A DNA stretch of 25,114 nt from positions 1 to 25,114 of the forward strand of contig LPNZ01009355.1 in the NCBI GenBank assembly GCA_001655205.1. The letters are read 5' to 3'. The notes beneath the pieces are model-generated. The model was not told where the DNA came from. It was given only the letters and a program-made list of their open reading frames with translations, and did no database searches. Positions within the stretch are counted from its first letter, which is position 1. Every line of letters starts with the position of its first letter. This document shows positions 1-10,400 of this stretch, in pieces. Position numbers and translations under genes: made by a program. Source of the stretch: Lenisia limosa (Eukaryota > Breviatea).

Positions 1-3000
1 CCATCACCTCTTCATTAACATTCACTCCATCCCATCTGGGGGTTCCCTACGGTCCCAAAAAAGTTTGAATTTCTCGATTAATCCTCGATAAATATCGAGA
101 TTTTGCGGTCCTTTCGGATAGTAGATAAGCCTTTATCTCACCTCGTCATTAACGTTCACTCCGTCAATGGTGCTGTTCATGATGGAATCAAGGTATCGGA
201 GGCCGTACGGGAAAACCTTGGTTGACATCGCGGGGACAAGTAGTGACGTCAGCAAACGGAGAGAGGACTCTGTTCTGTGGGCCTGGGTAGGGTGAATAGT
301 GCGATTTGGATAAAAAATTGAAAGATATCATACTATGTAGGGATTCCAGCAGTACTGCATCGATTTTTATTGGATATATTTGAAGAATATGAAACCCAGT
401 AATCCGACTCACTTCAACAGATTCCTGGAAGTTGAACAGAGCACGCTTCATCAAAAACGGCACAATAAGACCGGGGGCCACGGCTGGGGGGGGGGGGGGA
501 AAANNNNNNNNNNNNNNNNNNNNNNNNNNNNNNNNNNNNNNNNNNNNNNNNNNNNNNNNNNNNNNNNNNNNNNNNNNNNNNNNNNNNNNNNNNNNNNTTA
601 GGGTGAAGAAACGACAAGGCGGACACGGAGTCTTTGAAGCAACACCTATTATCTCTAATAGCTGTAATTATATGTATGTCTCGTTATCCAATAACTTGAA
701 CTTTTATACCAATACAAAGGAAATCCCCCCCCCCCTCATACCACTCAGATTGGATATAGCGGTGAAGGCCGCGTTGAGCACCGACTTGCTGGGGTGGAAG
801 ATTGCGACTTCGAGGATTGGACGCACCAATAGAATGAACTGTCTTATGTCGGATTCTGTGACGTTAGAAACTGTCGTGTGGCATGTTTGATGTTAGTTTT
901 TCTCTTGTGGAATGTTTTGAACAGACTGAACAAAATGGTATCACGAGTGGAAATGAGAAATAAAACAAGGTAGCATCTGGACGAACGGAATAATTGAAAA
1001 CTAAAAGTCGGTTTAAAAAGCGAAGAGGGACTTCACAGCTTAATGGAGTAGAATTCCTCATCACTTTTACGAAGAATATTGACGATAGATATCATATACT
1101 GTACATCCAGACCGGGATAAGTCTGATTGATTGTCCTTGGGAAATCATAGAGCAAATCCGTCAAGACTTATCCAGGCCACTGAATATAAATATATAGCTA
1201 TCAATCTTAGGATATAATACATACAATATCATGTTACTATTAATACCTATTTCAATATCATGTTACTATTAATACCTACCCGATCATTTGCCTTACAATT
1301 CCCAAAATCATCCGTTTACCTTCCCCCATCCCACCAGTCAAATGAACGCGCACAGGCACACGCGCAATATCGGCTTGTTCCCCGCCGCTGAGATGCACAC
1401 GCGTCCCGGATTCTACACTGTCAAAAGGCCAATTGCAGCCACACTCCGATCCGCTAGATCATTATGTACGAACCTGGTTTCAATAGAGACAAGACCGTAA
1501 TGCAAAAACAAAAAAACTAATAAAAAAGAAATGCAAAATCAGTATCTATCGAGGATTTCTTGAGTAAAAATAATATAGAGTGACCGGTTTAAGTCTTCAC
1601 CGATTTTCCTTAAAAATCACATTCCAAATCGGTCAAGGCTTATCCCGGTCACAATATTTCTTAAAAACTGCGGAGGGGTAAAGAAGACTTCAGAAGCAGT
1701 ATGATAATGACAAACCGGAGTAGACGCGCGACACAAAGTGACTGGTCAAGTTGAGAAGGAACTTAGAAAGACGCTTGCTGCACCCGGGGGCGTAGCTGGG
1801 ATGGAAATTGCCCTCAATGGCTCGGATCTGAATGGTCATCCATGTCTGATACTGCAGGATGCAGGAATCAACATCATAATGAATTTGTTGGAAAGAGTGA
1901 GTGTCAGCGGGTTCAAGCATATCACTCGATAAATCACTGATAACACTCGATAAACCACTGATCGTTTTCGTACCGCAGTGAAGTCCTACTTTTTACAGGT
2001 CCTATTCAAACCCAAGTATAGCCAAACAGAGAAAGCCAGGGTTAGGGCGCGATTGATTAAAAATAAGGAAAAATTGTTAGCGCGATTGATAAATATTTTA
2101 AAAATTTATTTTTTAACTATTTTAATCTACCTCCTCTGGATATAATTTTAGTTAAAATTGTACCGAGGACCGAGGATACATTTTTTTCACCTATTTTTTT
2201 TAAAGAAAAATAATCAATCGCACCTTCTTTATCCCGTCATTTGTGGGCAGAGCAAGAGAGTAGACTCACCAGTTTGGGAAGATAGGTGTAGAAAGTCGGG
2301 CATTCCGGTGTGTGTGAGAAGGCAATGAAGCGCGCAGCTGAAGTGACTGGGTTGATTTTCTAGGGGGGGGGGGGATATGTATGATATGAATATAAAAATA
2401 AGATAAGAAAACCGACATCAAATCTCTATCGAAGATTTCCTTCACTGCAATTTATCCTCGACTTCGGTGCTGGTCCCGGCACCCACCTTGTCGCCCATGC
2501 CAAGGAAAAAGTCAATTTCCACGGCAACGTTCTCCAAAGGCTGGAATACTCCACCGGGGAAGGTCACATCTGGGGGGGGGGGGGNNNNNNNNNNNNNNNN
2601 NNNNNNNNNNNNNNNNNNNNNNNNNNNNNNNNNNNNNNNNNNNNNNNNNNNNNNNNNCACAATCTACATGCACTGAAGGCGATAAGTCTTGACACGATTA
2701 CTAAAAAGAAAGCTCAATATCGGTGTCAGGACTTATCGCGGTCAGTGTATAATTATGTACAAGACAACACAAGAGGTGTTAAGGTACGAAAGGACCATGG
2801 GCATACGAAGTAACTTGAGGAGTCTTGAGAACACAAAAGGCATGTATTGTGAGAAGTCGACCGCGCCGATAGAGTTGACGGACAGGTCTGACGCAAGCTG
2901 GAAGAAGGCCCTCTGCCAATCCATGTTCGACTCTAAACTGTCACTTGTCATGAGGGAAACTCAAAAGTATTTGAACTAGGTATACACGGAAACATTACGG

Positions 3001-5381
3001 AGAGACAAGGCTTTCTCCAACCATTCCCGTTGTGAATGGCTTGCAACGCTGTGAACCAATTATTCAAGTTTCGGTCCAACGCTTCGATAGCACGAAATAT
3101 ATCGTAATATTTGATATGTAGTAGTATATGTAGTCTCTGGGGTATATTGATATAACATAAAAATGACCGTCTTAAATAATTTATTCTTCAATATTTCATG
3201 AGAAAGGCTACAAATACCCCAACTTGAGCCCACGACCTCACCCCCCTCCCAATTACCATTCCAGGTCCAAAAGGCCATGGTTTTGGGGAGCCAATTCAGT
3301 CCGCACGTGCGGTAGTTGTGAGTGGGTAGAAAGGCTGTGAGAAAACCTGATTTGTGAGATGGGGGATGTGTGGCGAGCTCAAAATCATGTTTGACGGGAT
3401 GGTAAGATCCTACCAGCAGCGACAAAAGACACCACATCAACGGGACACATGCTCTTTGTAAACCACTCCCAGATTTCCCTGCAATTGTAAAGCCTTTTCA
3501 AGTTTGTCTTCCATATTCTTAACTGTGCGTTATTAACATTAAGATTTTGCTTCTATCATTCCTTACCTCCCTTTCTTCATCATAATCTACTGTTCAACAT
3601 GATCGTTAGATTTATGACCCTATGTCCTCTATAACCAACCTTGTTGACCCTTCGGGAAAGTAGGCACGCGCGTATTTCACAGTCGTCAACAATGTCGCCG
3701 AATAAGACCTAAAAGGTCAAGGAGAATAGCAATGAAAAAAATATCATATGACAACAACAATACGGTTTATTGGTGTTGTTTAAGCAGCCGCTGACATTGA
3801 AGGAGTGACGCCTGTGTCTCGAGCTTTTGTGAAGTAGAGTTTGTCGATGAGCGCATGAAGCGGTCTCCATGGGAGGGACAAATCAAGACGTTCATGGATA
3901 CTCTTGTATCTACAGTGTTATTTATGTGGAAATGCGTGGGTAGCATAATGTCTAGCTGATATAATATACCCGTTCGAAGCCGACCACACCATCACGTTCA
4001 AACAAAGGATAGGAGATCATATTGGTTGTAGATTAAGTTCACCAATCTTGCCACACAGCTCCGTTACAGTTAAATACCGATCTGGACCTCATATACAGAA
4101 ATATCTCCCAACAACAAAATCAAAGCAACTCTTCCCACTTTATGACAAGGTTGAATGCCCTGAGGAAAGCGACCTGAAGAGTAAGGAAATATAGTGTTGA
4201 CATAAACGCACATATAATACACATTATGCGTATTTTCTTCTATCATCATGGAATATACAGTGACCGGGATAAGTCTTGACAGATTTGCTCGATTTCCAAA
4301 GGAAAATCAGTCAAGACTTATCCCGGTCACTGTGTTTAATATCTTGTTTTGTTCCTGCACAAACCTGGGCGCCAAGAGTGATGCCTGGGAGAAAGGCTGC
4401 AGAATAAAGGATAGACGAGAAGGCGCAGACGTCACCACATGACATGGGGCCACCATAGTCCACGTATCTAAAAGGTCAATGCTGTGTACAACGGAAAATA
4501 GACATTCCGGTTTTACGTTTTTGGCAACCACACTCAAAATCACCCCTAAGCTCAAATGTTTTACTCATCATTTATACAATTGTTTTTAATCCTAAAACTA
4601 CAAAACTGCGCAGAAGTGTTTAGAAGGGCTAAAAAATTCAAACACTGGACATGATCCTGCTCAGACAACTTGAAAGAACCTTGTCATAGGCCGAACCTGC
4701 AGGCTTTTGACAGCCCTCGATCCTCAGCAAGTCAAACTTGCCTTTCCTTTCAGTATGCGCTAAGGTTTCAACCCTTACCACTTGCATGTTTGTTAGACTC
4801 CTTGGTCCGTGTTTCAAGACGGGTCGAAAAACCCATTTTGCCAGTATCCTGACGTTGGAGAGTGGTTAACGCACCTCCTCCTCATACAGCCCTGAAAAGA
4901 CCAGCCTACTGAAGCAGGCTTGAGGCCCATTGAACAGCGCCATTGTTGCCGTCATAGCTTCCAATCTAGGCAGAGTAAATCAAGACCTAAAATAAAACAA
5001 CCCATCTTCACTTCGTATCAACAATCTTGGTTCATCTTGTCATCATTCTGCAGCTAAAACCAAAGCACATGCCCCCATTATCGAAACGGAAACTCCAACA
5101 GCCCCCACCTGAAGACTGTAACTGAGTCCGACAGAGATCGCCTCCAGCCATGCCAGGCTTTCCTCCACAGACGAGACGCGCTGCAGCTCCGGCAGGCAAC
5201 TCACGGCCGAGTTGGGATGATGGCGCTCTTGTGTTGTTGAAAGAGGGAAACCTCCATGACCTTCAGCGATCGAGAGAGTCTGTTTGAACTCCGTTGGTGG
5301 GCTGATTTGACTAGGGCTGTCAGGAGATGGTCTCCTTCTTGAACGGCCAGCAACTGGCGATTCCTCTCTTGTTCGTTTCAT
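1..5381 (-). CDS. PSME4: Proteasome activator PA200/Blm10 (PSME4) homologue, N-terminal part
   Basis: The PA200/Blm10 family is a large HEAT-repeat protein that caps the 20S proteasome. Phase-consistent exons on the complement: 5381-5109, 5053-5023, 4957-4875, 4173-4139, 3909-3796, 3708-3640, 3478-3414, 3334-3257, 2932-2807, 2569-2487, 2359-2270, 1851-1716, 1412-1320, 855-742, 483-413, 282-142. About 530 residues are seen; the family usually has about 1800, so the 3' part lies outside the window. Family-like blocks occur in the correct order: LSLPWRPLHALIDKL, AYFPEGST, EIWEWFTKSMCP, FSRLLKLL, GNFHPSYAPG, ISNLSAVAPGLIVPFLMKR and FPYGLRYLDSIMNS. The first 70 residues (MKRTREESPVAGRSRRRPSP...) are Ser/Pro/Arg-rich and look disordered. 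ATG 5381 is preferred; an in-frame ATG at 5429 also exists. The acceptor near 4957/4965 and the long intron 4874-4174 are the weakest points. The identification rests on remembered family patterns, not on a search. Confidence 0.85.
3..34 (-). repeat. Second copy of a PA200 exon end (DGVNVNEE), with donor-like GT
   Basis: Bases 3-31 repeat 137-165, the end of the last complete PA200 exon plus its donor. On the minus strand the exon reads DGVNVNDE and this copy reads DGVNVNEE. The three coding differences are all at third codon positions. Splicing straight in from the 142-282 exon would give the wrong phase. It is either an alternative or duplicated exon end or a remnant copied during insertion of the family A-like sequence between them. 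Confidence 0.6.
46..120. mobile_element. Degenerate family A MITE
   Basis: It carries the family A core, gaatttctcgattaatcct followed by cgataaatatcgag, but the outer inverted ends are eroded. It lies in the PA200 intron after the 142-282 exon, between the two copies of the exon end. Confidence 0.5.
504..597. other. Assembly gap (N)
   Basis: This 94-base gap lies in a PA200 intron. It follows a 13-base G run and AAA. Read on the minus strand, the run is the poly-C tract just before the acceptor of the 413-483 exon. Confidence 0.95.
1109..1182. mobile_element. Family B MITE
   Basis: Inverted ends accgggataagtctga... and ...tcaagacttatccaggccactg. It is inside the PA200 intron 856-1319. Confidence 0.75.
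1224..1280. repeat. Tandem duplication, two 28-bp units
   Basis: Two nearly identical copies of caatatcatgttactatta followed by atacctat/c lie side by side in the same PA200 intron, about 40 bp from the 1320-1412 exon. I see no function. Confidence 0.85.
1579..1652. mobile_element. Family B MITE
   Basis: Left end agtgaccggtttaagtc, right end caaggcttatcccggtcac. It lies in the PA200 intron 1413-1715 and is flanked by TA-like dinucleotides. Confidence 0.75.
2585..2657. other. Assembly gap (N) at an intronic G/C run
   Basis: This 73-base gap directly follows a G run of about 13. On the minus strand the run is the poly-C tract immediately before the CAG acceptor of the PA200 exon 2487-2569. 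Confidence 0.95.
2671..2748. mobile_element. Family B MITE
   Basis: Ends cactgaaggcgataagtc and ggacttatcgcggtcagtg, followed by TA. It is in the PA200 intron 2570-2806. Confidence 0.75.
4258..4332. mobile_element. Family B MITE, best-preserved copy
   Basis: Near-perfect inverted ends: cagtgaccgggataagtctt on the left, with its reverse complement ending gtcactg on the right. The ends extend about 25 bp and enclose a short centre. It is inside the long PA200 intron 4174-4874. The CAGTG end and frequent TA flanks suggest a Tc1/mariner-type non-autonomous element. Confidence 0.85.
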
Positions 5382-5429
5382 TGAAAAGGGAAATGTCAAT
5401 ATTCGTTCCAAGGGTCCAAATACGACCAC

Positions 5430-6631
5430 ACCTTGTGGATTACGTTTTTCTTAGTTAAACAGTGTGATTCCTCTTGCTTTTTATCTTTTTATTACTTTTG
5501 CTTGGTTTTTTTTGAGAACCCCCCTATTTAAATTGATTACTTTGTAATAGTAATCATTTATTTGCTTCTCTTGCCTCTTAGGCCTCTTAAAGTCCCAGAA
5601 AACAGTCAAATATTATTTATCAATTGTATTATTGTATTAGTTGAAGAGCGCACAATAAAGCAGCTGAACCTGAAGAATGTTGATACTCCGCCTCACAGCA
5701 CTTCTCAGTGTCCTTCTCAGTCTCTGTTGGGCTTCTCCGTAGGTGGTTTATTCAATAATACATGCTATCCGTTCGCATACCTTACTGACCTCTTGGTCTC
5801 CAATCATAATGAAATTCCAGGATACAGATTGATACAGAGGGACTCGCGGTGATGGAAGTAGTTCAAGCTACTGAAAACGACCATCCTGTCCGAAAAGTGG
5901 GCTGAAAAATAACATTTATTTTGTCGGATTTGATCTCCATACTTGTGCTCACGCTTTAGATCGACTTTGACAGTGAGCTGAGGTGATAAGTCTTGATATG
6001 ACGTTCTCCGAGTCTTAATAGAAAGGACAGTAGATAGTGGATTATGATGATGATCAAAATCAACAATCTGAAAGTCGTTAGATTTGCAGCACCTTGATTT
6101 TATTATTCGGCCATATGTCTCATAAGTTAATTGACAATTTAATTTCAAAATTTGAAGTGGAACATACTGTAAAGAGAACCCTATTCCAGAAACTTTATTT
6201 CTAAATTTGTCAATTAATTCCCTCAAATAATTAATGACACGGAGCCCTACTTACAATCTAGACAAGCGCTTCGAAGTTCTCTTTGAGATCCGAGGTATGA
6301 GGATGATTTACTACTTTGCCACATCAATGTTATTCATTTTAAACACAGTTCATCCACATCGCAGAACATTAACAACTCTCACGATTTAGAGATGAAGAAC
6401 AACCTCAGTGGTATGGAGGCAGTTAGGTTGAATGTGATAGTGGCGGTCAGGGATCTGGTCTTATATTACTGTCATGATTGAGCATCCCTAAAACATTTCT
6501 TAAAATTTAATTTGAATTGAGAAATTGGCTCTTTTTTGGGAATGAAGGGCAAGTTTGTTCTTTTTTTGGAATCCCCTTCTCAACGCTGTATTCTTTTGTT
6601 CCCAGTGTCGTGTTCAGCCAACGAGATGAGG
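5430..6631. other. Intergenic region between PA200 and the next minus-strand gene
   Basis: About 1.2 kb with no exon I can support. It holds the presumed PA200 promoter (AT-rich, with a T run near 5510 and a small palindrome, gattac...gtaatc, near 5537-5560) and a family C element. Open frames here lack splice support or consist of MITE sequence. Confidence 0.55.
6121..6250. mobile_element. Family C MITE
   Basis: It aligns in the same orientation with 12492-12614 over about 120 bp (aatttgaagtggaacatact, then ctattccagaaactttattt, caattaattc, ggagccctac). The left terminus is eroded. It is one of two element copies not inside a gene model. Confidence 0.65.
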
Positions 6632-7122
6632 CTACTTAAAAGGATCATCTCTGTAGGTCAGCCATGTAACATCATTGAGGGGCCAATAGAGATCCAGACA
6701 CCTGTGTTTGTGAGCATGCTTGACACTACCACCGTCTACACTTGCACTGGTGATAGTTCTGCCCAAGACTGCACACTCAAATGCAGTGGTGTTCTCACCG
6801 GTGAGGGGGATTCCTTTTTCTATCGTAGATACAGTATTGCTTCTATGATATATATAAAACCGTTTATTCCACTTTACCAACCCCCCCCCCCCTTTCGATG
6901 AACTTTAGGCGGGTTATGCAAAGCTATTTTTTTGGTCAGATTTTCTTACTCGGCGTCACATTTTTACATTTTCTGTTGACGAGTTACAAATTGCCACTTT
7001 TTACTGATAATCATGATGCAATTCAGCCTGTTAAAGGATCTCTTCGTCAGATTTTATCAAGAGGCCTGGAAACAACCTCAGATTGACCTCATTTGATGAC
7101 TATAATTGGAGGAGGGCGGGAA
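6632..7122 (-). CDS. Possible 3'-terminal exons of the 12958-7447 gene
   Basis: Two candidate exons, 7122-7088 (FPPSSNYSHQM) and 6746-6632 (ends TWLTYRDDPFK, stop), continue the upstream gene with matching phases (0 in, 2 out, 2 in, stop). The plus strand across 6615-6800 is also open and reads plausibly (CSANEMRLLKRIIS...), so strand assignment here is uncertain. Without these exons the gene would end in, or soon after, the long open frame downstream of 7447. Confidence 0.35.
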
Positions 7123-7277
7123 CTATTAGAGAAAGCAACTACTTTGCTTTGCTATTTACAACTTTAGTGATGTAAAATTAGTTTATTTGATAACAAAGCG
7201 TTTAGGTTCAAATCTTTACAGGGGGGAGGCAGACGATTTAAAAAATAGGGGGTGGGGACCCAGCGGTTTGGCACTCT

Positions 7278-7300
7278 TTGAGCTCTTTGAGCTCTTTGAC
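7278..7300. repeat. Short tandem repeat (gagctcttt x3)
   Basis: A 9-10-bp unit is repeated about three times. In the open minus frame it would read KSSKSSK, but I place it outside confident exons. Confidence 0.6.
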
Positions 7301-7446
7301 AAAATGCGACGCGGAGTGAAATGAAATTCGTCGTTGCATTTTTTACCCCTCAAAAATGCGACAAGTGGTATAGGTATTTCTGAAAATCTGACCAAAAATC
7401 CGACGAGAAAGATGCGATGCCGAGTAAAAATAAGTGCATAATCCAC

Positions 7447-10400
7447 CTTGCTGGAGAACCTTCTTTGCTTGGTATGAAACTTCCTATTTGAGCTTTGTTG
7501 AACCATACCTTCCAAGTACCACGGCTGAAATAATGTTACTCGATGTATTGATATTATTAGATCACCAGCAATCAGATATCTTTTCGCTTTGAAAGCTACC
7601 TCGTCATCGTTGATTGGTGATTCCCCCCCCCCCCACAATTTCCTGATTGTCGCGACCATAACCGGTTTAGGCGGGCCGTTTTCCTGTACATCAGCAGCAG
7701 GATGGGATGTCATCCCTACGTGTTTGTAATACTCTGTGTTTGGTCTGTAGCTCTGTATCAGAGAATAAATTCATCTCCTCTTCCAACCCAAACAGACTCT
7801 AATTAGGGCTAGACTGAAATTCTCGATAAATCCTCAAAAACTATCGTTTTTTCGAACCTAAGTGAAGCCCTAGCTGTAATTTCTGTTGTCTGAAGTTGAT
7901 GAATTTCCGAGACTCTCTCAAAACCAATACATTGAAACATCACACCATTACCATACATACTAATACTCTTTCACATTAAATACGGGCCTTTTGAGGTCTT
8001 AAATACGTTTTTGGACTAAAATTGTTAGCCGTTAAGAGCACCAATATCGTTAACATGAAACAAAGTGTTTGTGGTGCTCACTTCATTTAATCCGGAATAT
8101 GGGCCACGCAGGGAGTGGCGGGGTTTTGCTATTCGGCTAGTCTCCTGTAGTCGCCTCTGTGAAGTCTCCCTAATAGGTGAAAGGACTCCATTAATAAGAT
8201 AAAAAGAGGACCCTGGAAGCTGTCCACACATAAACGATATACAATTACTTCGGAACAGACGGGACTAGCTTACCTTTTTGAGGGTGGAGCTGAGTCTTGA
8301 AAAATGGAAACATGCAACAGGTCTGAGCGGTCAATGAGATGATTAACAGTTGCAAGGTACTTTTAGAAAAATATCACGAGGAGCACAAGTAGAAAAAAAA
8401 AGACAATATCGCGAGGAACTAATGTCAGAAACTCAAACCTTTGGATGCCTTTTGTTTCGGCTTGTCGCGTTTTGCTGATAAACCAGGCCCCACAGGCGCC
8501 TCATTCATCTGAATTATCAGGCTTTAAGAAGATGATCAACATGTAATTTTGTATGTATAGTCTCCTATGTATTTATTTGACCTAGATTGCTTTATGGTAA
8601 TCTTTGCTAATGGTCTCCATGTATTTTTCTTCAACCTCTACATTATATTAAATAGTATCTTGGTCACAACTTTTAGATCCTACTGCTGAGACCTTGCTTC
8701 CACCCAAACATTAACAGATTAGTACCGTTACGCCAATATTCTTCATCGAGAATCCTTCTTTGTCCTCCCCCCTCCCCCCACCTCTCTCCTGGCCCGAGCA
8801 GCCCTAGCCTCTTCAACCATGGGGTCCAGACCCCGGGCAATCCACACGCGGCGCTGCAGCCATCGTGTCGCTTGTGCTGAGCCTGGGGGGGGGGGGNNNN
8901 NNNNNNNNNNNNNNNNNNNNNNNNNNNNNNNNNNNNNNNNNNNNNNNNNNNNNNNNNNNNNNNNNNNNNNNNNNNNNNNNNNNNNNNNNNNNNNNNNNNN
9001 NNNNNNNNNNNNNNNNNNNNNNNNNNNNNNNNNNNNNNNNNNNNNNNNNNNNNNNNNNNNNNNNNNNNNNNNNNNNNNNNNNNNNNNNNNNNNNNNNNNN
9101 NNNNNNNNNNNNNNNNNNNNNNNNNNNNNNNNNNNNNNNNNNNNNNNNNNNNNNNNNNNNNAATTTATCGATCGCTATGAATGCCAAGGTACCTGGGGAG
9201 AAGGACGACGCCAGGTCGCTGAGTTCCATGAGAGCTGGCGTCCATGTTACTGACAGCTTATTGAGGTATGCCTCCATTGGCGTTGGTGCAGGCTACAGAG
9301 TAACAATGGTAATGGGGCTGATGGAAAACTCCAAAGAAATATTTGAAATAAGATTTAGAACTATCTTATCATGACATGAAAGATGAGAGAGTCCCCCATA
9401 CCACAAATGACTGCGGCCCCGGGGGTTTCCTCTTGATCGAAACGTGCGAAACATTGTCTCCTTCGTCTTGCGCCAAGCCAAAGCCACAAGGAACTTCTAA
9501 ATTCGTAAGCATTGATTCACTGTGGGACGGAAAGATCGCAGAACCTATGATTTTGAAAAGCACACTTGCGTAAAATGTTATATTTTGTGGGGACATGACA
9601 GATGAACACCAGTTACAATTGTGTACAACTTTCATCTCATCCAATTACACTTCATAAATACCCCCAACCATAATGGTCTGAGCTCTGGAGAGACTGTTTG
9701 TACTGTGACTCCTTCTGATCCCACACGACGTCCTCAACCTCATCAGGGTCTGGGATGTCCTGCGTTCGTCAGGTGTCCAAGAATAGGGCTAAACGTTTTC
9801 ATAAGGATATGAGCGGAGCTGCGGTTGTCGTTCAAGTCACAATATAGCAAGTCTTTGAATTTTTTAGTGTAAAACCGTATTTGTTCAGACAGACCGTTTT
9901 CCTCTCCAGCTCGGATCTTAAGGCTCTGACGGCGTCCTCTTCGTCGCTGTTGTCCAGAAGGGCGTCAAGATCTGACCATGGCTGGGCGTGGGGGTTTGGC
10001 CATCTAGGTCTGTGAGGGGCGTATTACTAGGGTTTTTTTTTATTATTTTTTTTGGGTGGGTTGGGGGATTATGATTAAGGTGGGGGACGGAGTATCATTT
10101 GGCGTGGGGGCTGGGCCATGTGTGGTGGTGAAGNNNNNNNNNNNNNNNNNNNNNNNNNNNNNNNNNNNNNNNNNNNNNNNNNNNNNNNNNGAGTAGGGCT
10201 TCACTTCGGTTCGATAAAAGACTGAATTTCTCGATAAATCCGCGAAAACTATCGATATCTTATCGGGGTTTTTTGAACCGAAGTGAAGCTCTAGTAGTGA
10301 GGTGAAATATGAAAAACTACTTACGAACCCCCTGCCCCCCACGTTCTCTTTTTCTTTTCTTTTGGCGGTTCCGGCATAATAGGGTCATCCACAGGTACTG

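Noticed and set aside
142-483. RasGAP (IQGAP-type) domain
   Set aside because: PYGLRY in the 142-282 exon suggested a RasGAP segment, but the preceding exons do not fit RasGAP, while the whole exon chain fits PA200 in order.
994-1197. Short open frames over 994-1197, 2689-2979, 4248-4442 and 23902-24099
   Set aside because: These are wholly or partly translations of family B elements or shadows of minus-strand exons; only the 24039-24099 part of the last is kept, as an exon.
4697-4848. Extra PA200 exons 4848-4779, 4759-4697 and 4396-4365
   Set aside because: All phases fit, but they would need introns of 26 and 19 nt, far below every other intron here (41 nt or more). They also add residues where the PA200 family has none. 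Direct splicing from 4875 to 4173 fits the family better.
5562-6226. Open frames at 5562-5852 (plus) and 5804-6226 (minus)
   Set aside because: No splice or codon support; the minus frame largely translates a family C MITE.
6536-6901. Plus-strand 121-codon open frame as a gene
   Set aside because: It runs through a polypyrimidine stretch and a C homopolymer without a plausible start. Part of it may be an exon, but the minus-strand reading joins the neighbouring gene in phase. Left undecided.
8813-9374. Long open frames of 144-169 codons across 8813-9374
   Set aside because: Most of their length is N; only the short flanking minus-strand exons are supported.
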